In this document: in pieces, positions 51,438 through 58,856 of the stretch
How the letters are laid out: every line of letters begins with the position of its first letter
How positions within the stretch are numbered: position 1 is the stretch's first letter
Virus record (IMG/VR): IMGVR_UViG_3300023179_000038
Coordinates: 46,678 to 110,677 of that record
From: a virus
Reading direction: 5' to 3' (one strand)
Length of the DNA: 64,000 nucleotides
The notes under the pieces: model-generated
What the model was told of the DNA's origin: nothing
What the model saw: the letters and a program-made list of their open reading frames with translations, nothing else
The model's database searches: none
Program-made: the position numbers and the translations under genes

Positions 51438-52513
51438 TATTTGACTCCATATAACAGAACTTGACCTGAATTATAATTAACATTTTGGTCAAGGTATAAA
51501 GTGATACTTGTAATAGCGTTGGTACTTGCGTAACCTCCCCAAGAACCTACTGCCGTTTTAGTACCGCCAGATTGTTCAAAGTATCCAAAATTAGTAATTG
51601 CTTTAAAATAACTGCTACTTGCATAATTATATATTGTGACAACAAAAGTATTGTTGTTGCTACTATTTGATATATTATATCCAGCCGATAGGTTAAGTGA
51701 ACCAGCAGTTGTAGTATTAGAATTGTTTGAGCCACCACTATTTTGTCTGTTATCGGTCGTTACTTTATCAGTGTCGCCATTTGGTCTTAAAAAAATTTGA
51801 GTATTATAGGTAGGGAAATTGGCGCCGTTAATAACTAATACTAAATTATTATAAGCACCAGGAATTGAAGTTATATCAGTTTGCCTGTTTGATAAAGTGG
51901 TTGTACTAATCAAAGTCATACCACCACTAGAAGCATCAGCCCATTCAGGAGCGGTAGCCCCAGAATTAACTTTCAATACTTGACCAGCAGTTCCAATTGG
52001 TAAAACACTTACAGTATCATTACTAGTACCGTAAAGTATATCGCCAGCATTATTTACTACACTTTGTATATCATCTATAATGTCCCAAGAAGAACTTCCT
52101 TCATTGTAAATATATGCACGACGTGGAGAAGAATCTTTGTCAACCCACACCAAACCATCAACTAAGTCTTCTGTTGGTGCCTCATTTTGATAAATTGCAG
52201 TAGCATATGTGGTTGTGATTGGTGAACCACTTGAATCTGATGCCATTGCAATATATCCATCTTGTGGATTTGTTAATGATCCTATTTGTGCAATGGTTAA
52301 AAAATCAGATCCTATTCCTATGGTTTCTATTGAGGTTACTTGATCTTGTAAATCTTTTAGGTGTCCTGCTAAAGAATCTTCTAAAATATCATCTTCTTGA
52401 GTAGGAACGGTTGTTGTTCCATAATGAAATAATTTTAATGCTGCTTGAATATCCGCTGCTTCAGCATAAGATGGAATTTTTGTCTTATAAATATTACCAA
52501 TATCTTCAGCCAT
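51437..52513 (-). CDS. Tail fibre protein
   Basis: 358 aa. Helical N-terminus (YAEAADIQAALKLFHYG), a stretch DGLVWVDKDSSPRRAYIYNE typical of phage fibre connector domains, AGQVLKVNSGATAPEWADA, and a C-terminal beta sandwich (NLVLVINGANFPTYNTQIFL...GQVLLYGVK). TGG-TATAAT lies 18 bases upstream with a weak GGTGA. Confidence 0.8.
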   Translation of the reverse strand: MAEDIGNIYKTKIPSYAEAADIQAALKLFHYGTTTVPTQEDDILEDSLAGHLKDLQDQVTSIETIGIGSDFLTIAQIGSLTNPQDGYIAMASDSSGSPITTTYATAIYQNEAPTEDLVDGLVWVDKDSSPRRAYIYNEGSSSWDIIDDIQSVVNNAGDILYGTSNDTVSVLPIGTAGQVLKVNSGATAPEWADASSGGMTLISTTTLSNRQTDITSIPGAYNNLVLVINGANFPTYNTQIFLRPNGDTDKVTTDNRQNSGGSNNSNTTTAGSLNLSAGYNISNSSNNNTFVVTIYNYASSSYFKAITNFGYFEQSGGTKTAVGSWGGYASTNAITSITLYLDQNVNYNSGQVLLYGVK

Positions 52514-52532
52514 TATTAATCACCATTTTAGA

Positions 52533-53111
52533 TTATACCATAGAAATGAACAAATGTATGGTTCTTTGACCAGAAGGATTTACCCATTCTCCTTCAATTA
52601 ATTCACTAGCAAATATAGTTATTGGCAAAGTTTCAGATCCTGTTCCTCCAGATATATCGTCAACAGAAATCGAAGATGCTATGGGATTTGTTCCACTAAT
52701 GGAATATTGAACATTAAAGTTGTTAGAAGTGACTGAACCTATAAGTTCAAAAGGTATTAGGTTAATAAGAGGAATGTTTATATCTGTAGAATTAGACACA
52801 AATGCTTTATCTGTATTGAAAGAATATACGTTTGGTAGTAATGAAAGTATTTGTTGCCATTGAGTTCCCCCAGGAATTTGAACCAATTGATATATTGTTG
52901 CAAATCCATCATGAGACTGCTGAACATTTAAATAAAAATCATATACTTGTGCATCTAATTCTATTGTGGTTGTAGATGTTGGTTCTCCGTTTCCAGCAAA
53001 AAATAAACTTCCACGATCACCTTTAGGACCATAATCAACTTCAACGTTTATAGTTTCTGGTCCTCCTAAAACTAAAAGTTCATCCGTAGAAACTAAGACC
53101 TCTGTTGTCAT
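52533..53111 (-). CDS. Fibre/virion protein
   Basis: 192 aa from ATG 53111 (a TTG six codons upstream is in frame but overlaps the previous gene). Contains VDYGPKGDRGSLFFAGNGEP, a short collagen-like motif linking to a beta domain. A virion surface role is inferred from position. Confidence 0.65.
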   Translation of the reverse strand: MTTEVLVSTDELLVLGGPETINVEVDYGPKGDRGSLFFAGNGEPTSTTTIELDAQVYDFYLNVQQSHDGFATIYQLVQIPGGTQWQQILSLLPNVYSFNTDKAFVSNSTDINIPLINLIPFELIGSVTSNNFNVQYSISGTNPIASSISVDDISGGTGSETLPITIFASELIEGEWVNPSGQRTIHLFISMV

Positions 53112-53112
53112 T

Positions 53113-53526
53113 TTATGCCAATCCAACAACGCTTGTAACTTGATCAGTTACAGAAATATTTCCAGTTAATAGTGTTAGTACCATTGGATAGTCTGTTCCT
53201 GGTTTTGTTACTTGAACATCATAAACATAGGTTTTTGTTGGATCTAAATATGAAGAATCTTCTGGCCTAATTGTGCAGGTAACATAATTTCCATTATCAG
53301 AAATTTTTGCTAAACATTTATGATATCCAGTTGCTGAGTTTCCACCTCTTGTTTCTGCAAAAGCAAAAATTGCAGTATCCCATTGATCGGTGTTTGGATT
53401 AGAGTCGTGGTCGTATCTATACTCGGAAAGATCAAAGGTGTTGCCAGAACTGTCTTTAGGGTATATCCTAAACTGATAAGTATCACCCTTATAATAACTA
53501 ATGTTGTATGTGCCTGGAAATGACAT
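53113..53526 (-). CDS. KGDT-motif virion protein (paralogue 2)
   Basis: 137 aa. N-terminus ISYYKGDTYQFRIYPKDSSG matches the VRGDT proteins at 43720 and 54399 (strand, then GDT, then strand). C-terminal beta repeats (YVYDVQVTKPGTDYPMVLTL). BppU-like N-terminal fold suspected. Ribosome site GGAGGA. Confidence 0.65.
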   Translation of the reverse strand: MSFPGTYNISYYKGDTYQFRIYPKDSSGNTFDLSEYRYDHDSNPNTDQWDTAIFAFAETRGGNSATGYHKCLAKISDNGNYVTCTIRPEDSSYLDPTKTYVYDVQVTKPGTDYPMVLTLLTGNISVTDQVTSVVGLA

Positions 53527-53542
53527 AGTTCCTCCTGCTTTA

Positions 53543-54259
53543 TTATATCACAGAGATGTAAATGCTATTCATTCTTACAAGACTATCAAAATCAGTTCTT
53601 ATTTGTGGTACACCAGAAGAATTTTTTATTTTTTCATTTTCTATAAAAAAGTCTTGAGTTACATTAATATTATAGTCGTATTGATACTTTAAAGAAGCCA
53701 CAAACTGAGACATATCTTGTAAATTTTTTGATAAATAGGTTCTTATCCAAACCTCTGTATTATTATTTAAGGTAGTAATGTCAAAATTATATGAAATAAA
53801 AACATGACTTCCTTCTTTTAAACCCTTTAAATTAATTGTTCTAGATTCAGAATTCCAAAAACTAACAGCCCCTTTTGGCAAATATAGTTCATTGGAGGAA
53901 TCTTTATTAGATTCAACAAAGACACTAACCCATCCATCATCACCTTTAGTAATACCAGTTTTTATCTGTTTTTTATTTGTATTGTAATAAGATGCCCAAC
54001 CTGGCTGTTGACCAGAAGAAGACAGTGAACTCTCGCCATCTTTTCCTTTAGGCCCAACACTTCCAGTCTCTCCCTTATCCCCCTTTTCTCCACGCTCACC
54101 TTTTTCCCCCTTATCCCCCTTTGGCCCTTGGGGTCCTTCTGGGCCTTGTGGTCCTAAAACTGGAACATAGTTTGTTGATAAATCTGGATAAGACTGAGCA
54201 ACTTGATCTGCATATTTGTTTTTTTTATTAGGGAAATCCATAGATTTAGAAACAGCCAT
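53543..54259 (-). CDS. Collagen-like tail fibre
   Basis: 238 aa. Gly-X-Y repeats at about 37-75 (GPQGPEGPQGPKGDKGEKGE and on), then a beta-rich tip (VSVFVESNKDSSNELYLPKG, WIRTYLSKNL). Forms a triple helix as in other phage collagens. No Shine-Dalgarno seen in the 53-base gap. Confidence 0.8.
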   Translation of the reverse strand: MAVSKSMDFPNKKNKYADQVAQSYPDLSTNYVPVLGPQGPEGPQGPKGDKGEKGERGEKGDKGETGSVGPKGKDGESSLSSSGQQPGWASYYNTNKKQIKTGITKGDDGWVSVFVESNKDSSNELYLPKGAVSFWNSESRTINLKGLKEGSHVFISYNFDITTLNNNTEVWIRTYLSKNLQDMSQFVASLKYQYDYNINVTQDFFIENEKIKNSSGVPQIRTDFDSLVRMNSIYISVI

Positions 54260-54312
54260 AACTACATTATCTCACGATATTTAGTTTGTTATAGTTGTAA
54301 GTACATGCTGTG

Positions 54313-54399
54313 TCATTTGCTCACCTTAAAAATTTTATTTTTTATTTTAATAACTGATGGTAATTCTGGTCGTGGGGTTGAAACTTTAACTACTGACAT
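54313..54399 (-). CDS. Possible 28-aa peptide
   Basis: Reads MSVVKVSTPRPELPSVIKIK plus 8 residues. ATG overlaps the stop of the gene at 54399-54779 (TAATG), matching the coupling used throughout the window. Too short to assign; may be chance. Confidence 0.3.
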   Translation of the reverse strand: MSVVKVSTPRPELPSVIKIKNKIFKVSK

Positions 54400-54779
54400 T
54401 ATAAACTCCCTGTAACATCACCGATAACAGATATAGTTCCTATTACGGGAGTCCAAATTGTATTTTCATCAATTGCAACCTGAAGATCAAATGTTAACTC
54501 TGTAACAATCGACTTGTAACCAGTGCCCCATAATTCAGTAATAGATGAAGGAGCCAAAATGTCAACATATCCATTGCCTGCGGTAACTTCTAGTTCATCT
54601 AGAGCATCTGACTGAGGATCGTAAGTGGTTGCTTGATATGTCCAATCGGATGTGTTAAAGTAAGTGATTTCATCATCTTCTAAAAACTCTACACGTAGCG
54701 GAGATGTGTCACCTCTAACAATTTGCCATTTAATTCTAACTGGATCTGCTCCAAAAGTCTCGGGTCCGCATAGTGTCAT
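54399..54779 (-). CDS. VRGDT-motif virion protein (paralogue 3)
   Basis: 126 aa from ATG 54779: TGG-TATAAT (54788-54796) ends 8 bases upstream, while the ATG at 54785 lies only 2 bases from it. Core IKWQIVRGDTSPLRVEFL as in the other two paralogues. First gene of the second fibre cluster. Confidence 0.7.
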   Translation of the reverse strand: MTLCGPETFGADPVRIKWQIVRGDTSPLRVEFLEDDEITYFNTSDWTYQATTYDPQSDALDELEVTAGNGYVDILAPSSITELWGTGYKSIVTELTFDLQVAIDENTIWTPVIGTISVIGDVTGSL

Positions 54780-54787
54780 AATCATTG

Positions 54788-54796
54788 ATTATACCA
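54788..54796 (-). promoter_or_regulatory. Extended -10 promoter TGG-TATAAT, leaderless
   Basis: Spacing to the box decides the start of the gene at 54779 (8 bases). Confidence 0.5.
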
Positions 54797-54846
54797 TAAA
54801 ATAAAATTAATAATTAAACAATATTTTATCTTTGTATTTTGTTTTG

Positions 54847-54976
54847 TGGTATAGTAGTTATAGGGTTTGTGGGGACTTTGCACTAGAGATGCATTCTTAC
54901 TTCCACCATTAGATGTAACAAAAAATCTATGGGGGGAGGGGGGGACTTTCCCTCAGAGATACTACTTATAAAATAA
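54847..54976 (+). other. G-rich noncoding element with 70-base-spaced repeat
   Basis: Non-coding gap 54780-54976. Two copies of GGGGACTTT...AGAGAT at 54871-54890 and 54941-54960 match 16 of 20 bases. The second follows GGGGGGAGGGGGGG (54931-54944), striking in this AT-rich genome. An extended -10 TGG-TATAGT (54847-54855) reads toward them. Candidates: non-coding RNA, packaging or end site. No ORF of note. Confidence 0.4.
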
Positions 54977-55258
54977 TTATCTTTTACTAATATAATCTAA
55001 TAATATTTGATACATGCTGTCTATTTTTCTATTAAGTTCATTTTGTTCTTTTTCTTCTCTTATCATGTGATCTTTTAACAATAAAACATCGTTTTCTAAT
55101 CTAGAAATTGCGTCTTTCATCGAGTTTCCGCCATTGGGTTTAAACTCTGCTTTTATTTCATCAAAATAATGTTTTGTTAACCACTTGATTCCGCCAGACA
55201 ACAATGCTATAATAGAAAGTATTGTGAGAATTAAACCTGCAAAATCAAAATATGTCAT
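54977..55258 (-). CDS. Holin-like membrane protein
   Basis: 93 aa. One transmembrane helix at about 7-25 (AGLILTILSIIALLSGGIKW), then a coiled coil (KDAISRLENDVLLLKDHMIR). Layout of small single-span holins or membrane-anchored assembly proteins. No second membrane gene nearby. ATG 9 bases after TGT-TATACT. Role inferred. Confidence 0.5.
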   Translation of the reverse strand: MTYFDFAGLILTILSIIALLSGGIKWLTKHYFDEIKAEFKPNGGNSMKDAISRLENDVLLLKDHMIREEKEQNELNRKIDSMYQILLDYISKR

Positions 55259-55267
55259 TATTGGTTA

Positions 55268-55276
55268 AGTATAACA
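55268..55276 (-). promoter_or_regulatory. Extended -10 promoter TGT-TATACT, leaderless
   Basis: TATACT at 55268-55273, 9 bases from the ATG at 55258, in the divergent gap to the gene at 55290. Confidence 0.5.
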
Positions 55277-55289
55277 GTGTTTTTAAAAA

Positions 55290-56057
55290 ATGAAAACTAA
55301 AATACTTTCAACGTTAGAGCATTCTAAAAAGTTAATAATTTCGCCAGATATGGATGGTTTTATGTCGGCGCAGTTATTAAATAGATATAATGGTTCTAAG
55401 ATAGTTGGGACCTACGATAAAAATATTTTATGTCTTGCAGACAATATTAGTCCTAGGGATTGTCTTTTTGTAGATTGCGATATAAATCATCCAGATTATG
55501 TTTCTATTGGCAATCATATGCGACTACTACAGGACAATATGTCTAACAAAAGTTTTAATCCAAATGTTCATTTCAACATAACAAGATACTTTGACAAATT
55601 CCCATTTGCAACCGCATTTTTGATTGCATTTGCTACAGAGATTGACACATCGACAAATGATATAGAACGCATGGCCTATGCTGATTCCACATTAAGGAAT
55701 ATGGAGTCTTACAGCAACAACATGCGAACATGGTCTAATAGGATGAAATGTCCATCTGTTGACTATATAATAGAAAATACAGATATTGCAAAAGATACAG
55801 ATAATAAAATTAGACAGATATACACAACACAATCTTTTACATCTAAAAAATACGGTAAAAAAAGATATATAGAAACCCTAAACCAACAATTTAAAAAGGA
55901 GGGGATTGAGCATGAAGAGATTACCCACGGATATAAGTATTTATCGGACAAGGTTGGTTTAACCACTATGAAGAAGTATATGTGTGATATTTTCTCATAT
56001 GCTGAGATTTTTTCAGGAGAGTATTCAGTTACATATTATGATACTATAGATTGGTGA
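55290..56057 (+). CDS. DHH-like phosphoesterase, divergent
   Basis: 255 aa. KLIISPDMDGFMSAQLL gives the DxDG metal motif (Asp20, Asp22) of DHH phosphoesterases with the usual Ser-Ala-x-Leu-Leu tail; LFVDCDINHP supplies a second acidic motif; GNHM takes the place of the DHH block. A nuclease or oligonucleotide-hydrolase role is possible. No Shine-Dalgarno. First gene of the rightward early region; its stop overlaps the next gene. Confidence 0.5.
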   Translation: MKTKILSTLEHSKKLIISPDMDGFMSAQLLNRYNGSKIVGTYDKNILCLADNISPRDCLFVDCDINHPDYVSIGNHMRLLQDNMSNKSFNPNVHFNITRYFDKFPFATAFLIAFATEIDTSTNDIERMAYADSTLRNMESYSNNMRTWSNRMKCPSVDYIIENTDIAKDTDNKIRQIYTTQSFTSKKYGKKRYIETLNQQFKKEGIEHEEITHGYKYLSDKVGLTTMKKYMCDIFSYAEIFSGEYSVTYYDTIDW

Positions 56058-56254
56058 TAGATGATGTTAAGTTTTCAGATTTATTTAATCCTTCTCAGCC
56101 AAGAAGTGATAGGGAGTTAATTGAATACCGTCTGAAAATTTGTAATGGTTGTGCAAGTTTTAATAAAAGACTTGCAAAATGTAAAAAATGTGGTTGTTTC
56201 ATGAAATTAAAAACAACATTAAAACTAGCGAAATGTCCAATAGGGAAATGGTGA
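56054..56254 (+). CDS. Cys-rich DUF6171-like zinc protein (paralogue B)
   Basis: 66 aa. GTG start overlapping the previous TGA. Body CNGCASFNKRLAKCKKCGCF, then MKLKTTLKLAKCPIGKW, closely related to 49047-49289. Here on the opposite strand in the early region. Confidence 0.75.
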   Translation: MIDDVKFSDLFNPSQPRSDRELIEYRLKICNGCASFNKRLAKCKKCGCFMKLKTTLKLAKCPIGKW

Positions 56255-56259
56255 GTAAT

Positions 56260-56445
56260 ATGAATAGAGAAGAAGTAATTGAACTAATGACTGAAACAAT
56301 TTTAAATTTAAACATTGGTTTGGCACGTCAAAATAATATGCCTGAAGATCAAATTGATAAAATGGTAGAAAATGCCAAACCTCAATTTAGAGTAGTTAAT
56401 GGTATTTTATATGATGTGCTAAAAGAGAATGGTGCTTTTAATTAA
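56260..56445 (+). CDS. Hypothetical protein
   Basis: 61 aa from ATG 56260 (GGTGAG just upstream); earlier in-frame starts overlap the previous gene. Helical N-terminus (VIELMTETILNLNIGLARQN), then PQFRVVNGILYDVLKENG. Not recognised. Confidence 0.6.
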   Translation: MNREEVIELMTETILNLNIGLARQNNMPEDQIDKMVENAKPQFRVVNGILYDVLKENGAFN

Positions 56446-56597
56446 TTACAAAGACATTGGTCACAGCATTTGTCTTGAAAAATTTTTAATGCCAAACCAT
56501 CATTAATAATAGGTTCGTCTTCTTGTAATCTTGCTATCTCTGTTTCAAAACCTTTAGGGGTTTGTCTACTCCATGATTCTGTATGTCTAGATTCCAT
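56442..56597 (-). CDS. Small Cys-rich C-terminus protein
   Basis: 51 aa, leftward, converging on the previous gene. Ends CCDQCLCN; charged helical start (MESRHTESWSRQTPKG). ATG lies within the 3' end of the upstream leftward gene. Unrecognised. Confidence 0.5.
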   Translation of the reverse strand: MESRHTESWSRQTPKGFETEIARLQEDEPIINDGLALKIFQDKCCDQCLCN

Positions 56598-56793
56598 GTT
56601 CCTCCATGTATTTTAGACGTTCCATTAATTTATGATGTTCTGGATCTTCAAGCATTTCTTTAATAGCGTCTGTAACTTTTTTACTTGGTTTACCGTCGTC
56701 TGGTCTACCTAAATCTTCCCAAAATTTTTCTCTACCTATAGAGTCTGTTTCTTTTATTTGATTTGACTCAAACTCAAAAGATGATGCAATCAT
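56587..56793 (-). CDS. Hypothetical protein
   Basis: 68 aa from ATG 56793, which overlaps the TGA of the zinc-ribbon gene (ATGA). Helical, acidic (KKVTDAIKEMLEDPEHHKLM). Unrecognised. Confidence 0.6.
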   Translation of the reverse strand: MIASSFEFESNQIKETDSIGREKFWEDLGRPDDGKPSKKVTDAIKEMLEDPEHHKLMERLKYMEEHGI

Positions 56794-56930
56794 TTGCAAG
56801 AAGAACAAAAATTATTTGCTCTTAGATTTTCTTTAGTAACCCAAATAACCTTGCCACAGTGGTAGCAAGATTTCATAGAGTAATTTTTTTCTCTACGGTC
56901 TTTACGAATTTCTAGTCCTAGTAAGTGCAT
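56790..56930 (-). CDS. Zinc-ribbon microprotein
   Basis: 46 aa. CYHC and CSSC knuckles 20 residues apart, the rest basic. First gene of a three-gene leftward set inside the rightward region. Confidence 0.65.
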   Translation of the reverse strand: MHLLGLEIRKDRREKNYSMKSCYHCGKVIWVTKENLRANNFCSSCK

Positions 56931-56948
56931 AAATATATTCTAGCATAC

Positions 56949-56977
56949 TTGATCTACTCTGTCAAATAGTGTATACT
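56949..56977 (+). promoter_or_regulatory. Promoter TTGATC-N17-TATACT, leaderless
   Basis: -10 at 56972-56977; the ATG at 56984 coincides with the predicted start site. Confidence 0.55.
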
Positions 56978-56983
56978 GGTTAT

Positions 56984-57205
56984 ATGGAAAATCCTTATAT
57001 GGAAAATAAATTAAGATGGCTTGCTGCAGAAAAAAATATGTCAGACCTAATTGCTGCTTCAGGAGCGTTTAACTTAGATGAGGCTCTTGTTGCTGTTGCC
57101 AAACTACATTTTCCACAAGGCACATCAGGTAACAGATGCAAAGAAGATAAAAAACCTTGGCCTTGTCCAACCATTATGGCCATTGAAAAAGAATTGACAA
57201 AATGA
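56984..57205 (+). CDS. Hypothetical protein
   Basis: 73 aa. Start at ATG 56984, placed at the expected transcription start (leaderless). Helical N-terminus, then HFPQGTSGNRCKEDKKPWPC, with a Cys pair. Overlaps the next gene (ATGA). Function unknown. Confidence 0.65.
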   Translation: MENPYMENKLRWLAAEKNMSDLIAASGAFNLDEALVAVAKLHFPQGTSGNRCKEDKKPWPCPTIMAIEKELTK

Positions 57206-57369
57206 TAACTGATAATTTAACTTGGGAAGAAGAAGACCAAAACCTTTGGAAAGGTTGGACCTACAGCCTTTCAAAAAACAGATATTATTTTGATGATATA
57301 GGAAATGAATCTTTAGCAGAATTCTGGAATGATCCATTTTTAAACCAAGCATATGAGGAGAGATTATGA
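57202..57369 (+). CDS. Small acidic protein
   Basis: 55 aa, MITDNLTWEEEDQNLWKGW start, rich in Trp and acidic residues. ATGA overlaps on both sides. Not recognised. Confidence 0.65.
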   Translation: MITDNLTWEEEDQNLWKGWTYSLSKNRYYFDDIGNESLAEFWNDPFLNQAYEERL

Positions 57370-57755
57370 TATTTCACAAGCATTTACTTATTAACGCTAA
57401 GGTAAAGGATCCAATTAATAGTGAAGATCAAGGTGTTGATTTTCTTACCCGCTTAGTTGATCGTATAGATATGAAGATTATCAAAGGACCTTTTGCGTCT
57501 TATGTTGACAAACCAGGCAATCGTGGACTTACGGCTATAGTAATGATTGAGACTAGTCATATTGCTTTTCATATATGGGATGAGATAGATCCGTCATTAG
57601 TTCAGTTTGATTTATATACCTGCGGAAAATTAAATCTTGCTCAGGTTCTTCTTGCTTTTGGAGAGACCTTTAATATTATAAATATTGACTATCAATTATT
57701 CGATAGAGAAAACGGATTTGTATTAGAAGATAAAGGCTCTTGGCCAGAAATCTGA
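57366..57755 (+). CDS. speD: S-adenosylmethionine decarboxylase-like protein (SpeD family)
   Basis: 129 aa. ETSHIAFHIWDE has Ser64 (site of pyruvoyl-forming cleavage in SpeD), His65, His69 and Glu73; QFDLYTCG supplies Cys86. Order and spacing equal bacterial class 1b enzymes. Product: decarboxylated AdoMet for spermidine synthesis. Some cyanophages carry speD. No other polyamine gene is seen, so the host must supply the partner. Activity is inferred. Confidence 0.8.
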   Translation: MIFHKHLLINAKVKDPINSEDQGVDFLTRLVDRIDMKIIKGPFASYVDKPGNRGLTAIVMIETSHIAFHIWDEIDPSLVQFDLYTCGKLNLAQVLLAFGETFNIINIDYQLFDRENGFVLEDKGSWPEI

Positions 57756-57852
57756 AAAAATTTTTAAAAAGCGTTTTCATAAAAATCTGAATATTTTTCT
57801 CAAATGTATGATACAGGTTTAAAAAAATAAAATAAAAAAAATATAGTGAGCA

Positions 57853-57869
57853 CACTACTTAGAGTAGTG
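57853..57869 (-). terminator. Possible intrinsic terminator of leftward microgene set
   Basis: Perfect 7-bp stem CACTACT / AGTAGTG with TAG loop. A T-rich tract follows on the minus strand about 10 bases on. Overlaps the stop of the 57855 gene. Confidence 0.45.
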
Positions 57870-57950
57870 GGCCCTATCATAATTTGCAAGGGTGCCACCA
57901 TTTTCTAGGTGGGCCTTGCGTCTTAATTGCTCAGCAGAATACTCAGCCAT
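57855..57950 (-). CDS. 31-aa microprotein
   Basis: Starts MAEYSAEQLRRKAHLENGG. TAAATG junction with the upstream gene. Not recognised. Confidence 0.5.
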   Translation of the reverse strand: MAEYSAEQLRRKAHLENGGTLANYDRAHYSK

Positions 57951-58097
57951 TTATTTATATTTTCTCATCACTCTAATAGAATAAATCAATCCTATAGTAG
58001 CAACGAGCAACCATGTAGGCAATTCTATTGCTACACCATTTGGATATAGGTTGTTAATATAAAATGCTATATATTCTAAATCTGCGTAGAACTCCAT
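57951..58097 (-). CDS. Small single-span membrane protein
   Basis: 48 aa. Hydrophobic helix about 28-42 (WLLVATIGLIYSIRV), basic C-terminus. Just downstream of the 30-aa gene. Could be a small lysis or anti-host membrane peptide; unknown. Confidence 0.55.
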   Translation of the reverse strand: MEFYADLEYIAFYINNLYPNGVAIELPTWLLVATIGLIYSIRVMRKYK

Positions 58098-58098
58098 T

Positions 58099-58191
58099 TT
58101 ATTCCTTGTCCTCTCCGAACATTTCTACTAACACCTTGTTAGCATTTTGTAAAGCCTCTATGGCTTCGTTAATCTTATCAGCGTTAGTCAT
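58099..58191 (-). CDS. 30-aa microprotein
   Basis: Reads as one amphipathic helix (MTNADKINEAIEALQNANKV). Member of the leftward set 58406-57855. Confidence 0.5.
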   Translation of the reverse strand: MTNADKINEAIEALQNANKVLVEMFGEDKE

Positions 58192-58193
58192 AG

Positions 58194-58406
58194 TTAGTTT
58201 CCTATCTTAGCAGACATAACCCAACGGCTTTCGTTAGGTGAAAGGTATTTGTGAGAGATAACTCCTTGAGATGATACCAACATCTCTAGGTATGCCTTTC
58301 GGCTCATGTAGTTTCCTACTGTATTGCGAAACAAATTGTTATCGCCTGTATTAGATGAAGCCATAACATGGTTAGGCTCTAGTACTATTGTATTTAGTGA
58401 AGTCAT
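58194..58406 (-). CDS. Hypothetical early protein
   Basis: 70 aa from ATG 58406, preceded by AAAGGAAG. Contains NNLFRNTVGNYMSRKAYLEM and HKYLSPNESRWV. First gene of the leftward microgene set, transcribed from the promoter at 58557-58585. Confidence 0.65.
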   Translation of the reverse strand: MTSLNTIVLEPNHVMASSNTGDNNLFRNTVGNYMSRKAYLEMLVSSQGVISHKYLSPNESRWVMSAKIGN

Positions 58407-58469
58407 TTTAACTTCCTTTCTTTTTTCTATACCCGCTAGTCTAGCAGGGGGGTCTGACATTTTGGGGTC

Positions 58470-58521
58470 TTATTTGCTTAGGCTCACTGTGATTTGTATC
58501 ACATTTATTTGCTAAGGCTCA
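58470..58521. repeat. 17-base direct repeat flanking a palindrome
   Basis: TTATTTGCTTAGGCTCA at 58470-58486 and TTATTTGCTAAGGCTCA at 58505-58521, one mismatch, enclose the palindrome at 58488-58503. Confidence 0.8.
58488..58503. promoter_or_regulatory. CRP/GlxR-like palindrome TGTGA-N6-TCACA
   Basis: Perfect TGTGA TTTGTA TCACA. First of nine copies between 58.5 and 63.1 kb. Lies between the leftward start at 58406 and its promoter. Confidence 0.7.
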
Positions 58522-58556
58522 TACCCTAAACTTTCTATATTTAATTTGATACTGGT

Positions 58557-58585
58557 ATCCTATCATAGATAATCCTAAAAGTCAA
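58557..58585 (-). promoter_or_regulatory. Promoter TTGACT-N17-TAGGAT, TGA extended
   Basis: Minus-strand TTGACT at 58580-58585 and TAGGAT at 58557-58562, with TGA before the -10. Drives the leftward microgene set. Confidence 0.65.
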
Positions 58586-58709
58586 GAGCAGACACGGCGT
58601 GTCGCATGTGATTTATACCACAAGACAATTGGTGCAAATCGGACATGACCTCGGCGCTAACGGCGTGTCGTCCACATGATATAAATCACACCCTTATGTT
58701 ACGCTTAAG

Positions 58710-58718
58710 TTATCCACA
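58710..58718 (+). promoter_or_regulatory. DnaA-box-like TTATCCACA
   Basis: Exact match to the TTATNCACA consensus. Overlaps the palindrome at 58717. Confidence 0.55.
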
Positions 58719-58796
58719 TGACGTACATCACATCAGCGAATTGTCTGCTATGTCCGTTTTGTTATATCTACTGGCTAGTAGAATGTCAGTGGTAGG

Positions 58797-58805
58797 TGTT
58801 AGAAT
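58797..58805 (+). promoter_or_regulatory. Extended -10 promoter TGT-TAGAAT
   Basis: TGTTAGAAT with a poor -35. Upstream of the zinc microprotein set from 58857. Confidence 0.45.
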
Positions 58806-58856
58806 ACTAGTATAAAGATTGAAAAAGAAGTAAATCTCTTAAAGAAAGGAATTCAA

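Larger units (their letters stand above)
58522..58856. other. 335-base non-coding control region, origin candidate
   Basis: Holds three TGTGA-N6-TCACA-type sites (58607-58622, 58675-58690, 58717-58732), a DnaA-box TTATCCACA (58710-58718), the 11-mer ACGGCGTGTCG twice (58594-58604, 58660-58670), TCCACATGA twice (58671-58679, 58713-58721), CGGACAT (58640-58646, inverse of ATGTCCG), ATGTCCGTT (58750-58758) and divergent promoters. The density of repeats suggests an origin and/or operator region. Confidence 0.6.

Noticed and set aside
55270-55289. Plus-strand promoter TATAAC before the DHH-like gene
   Set aside because: No -35 and it is the complement of the better minus-strand TGT-TATACT box.
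57756-57852. Long AT-rich stretch as a structured RNA
   Set aside because: Only A/T runs are visible; no stable stem apart from the terminator candidate next to it.
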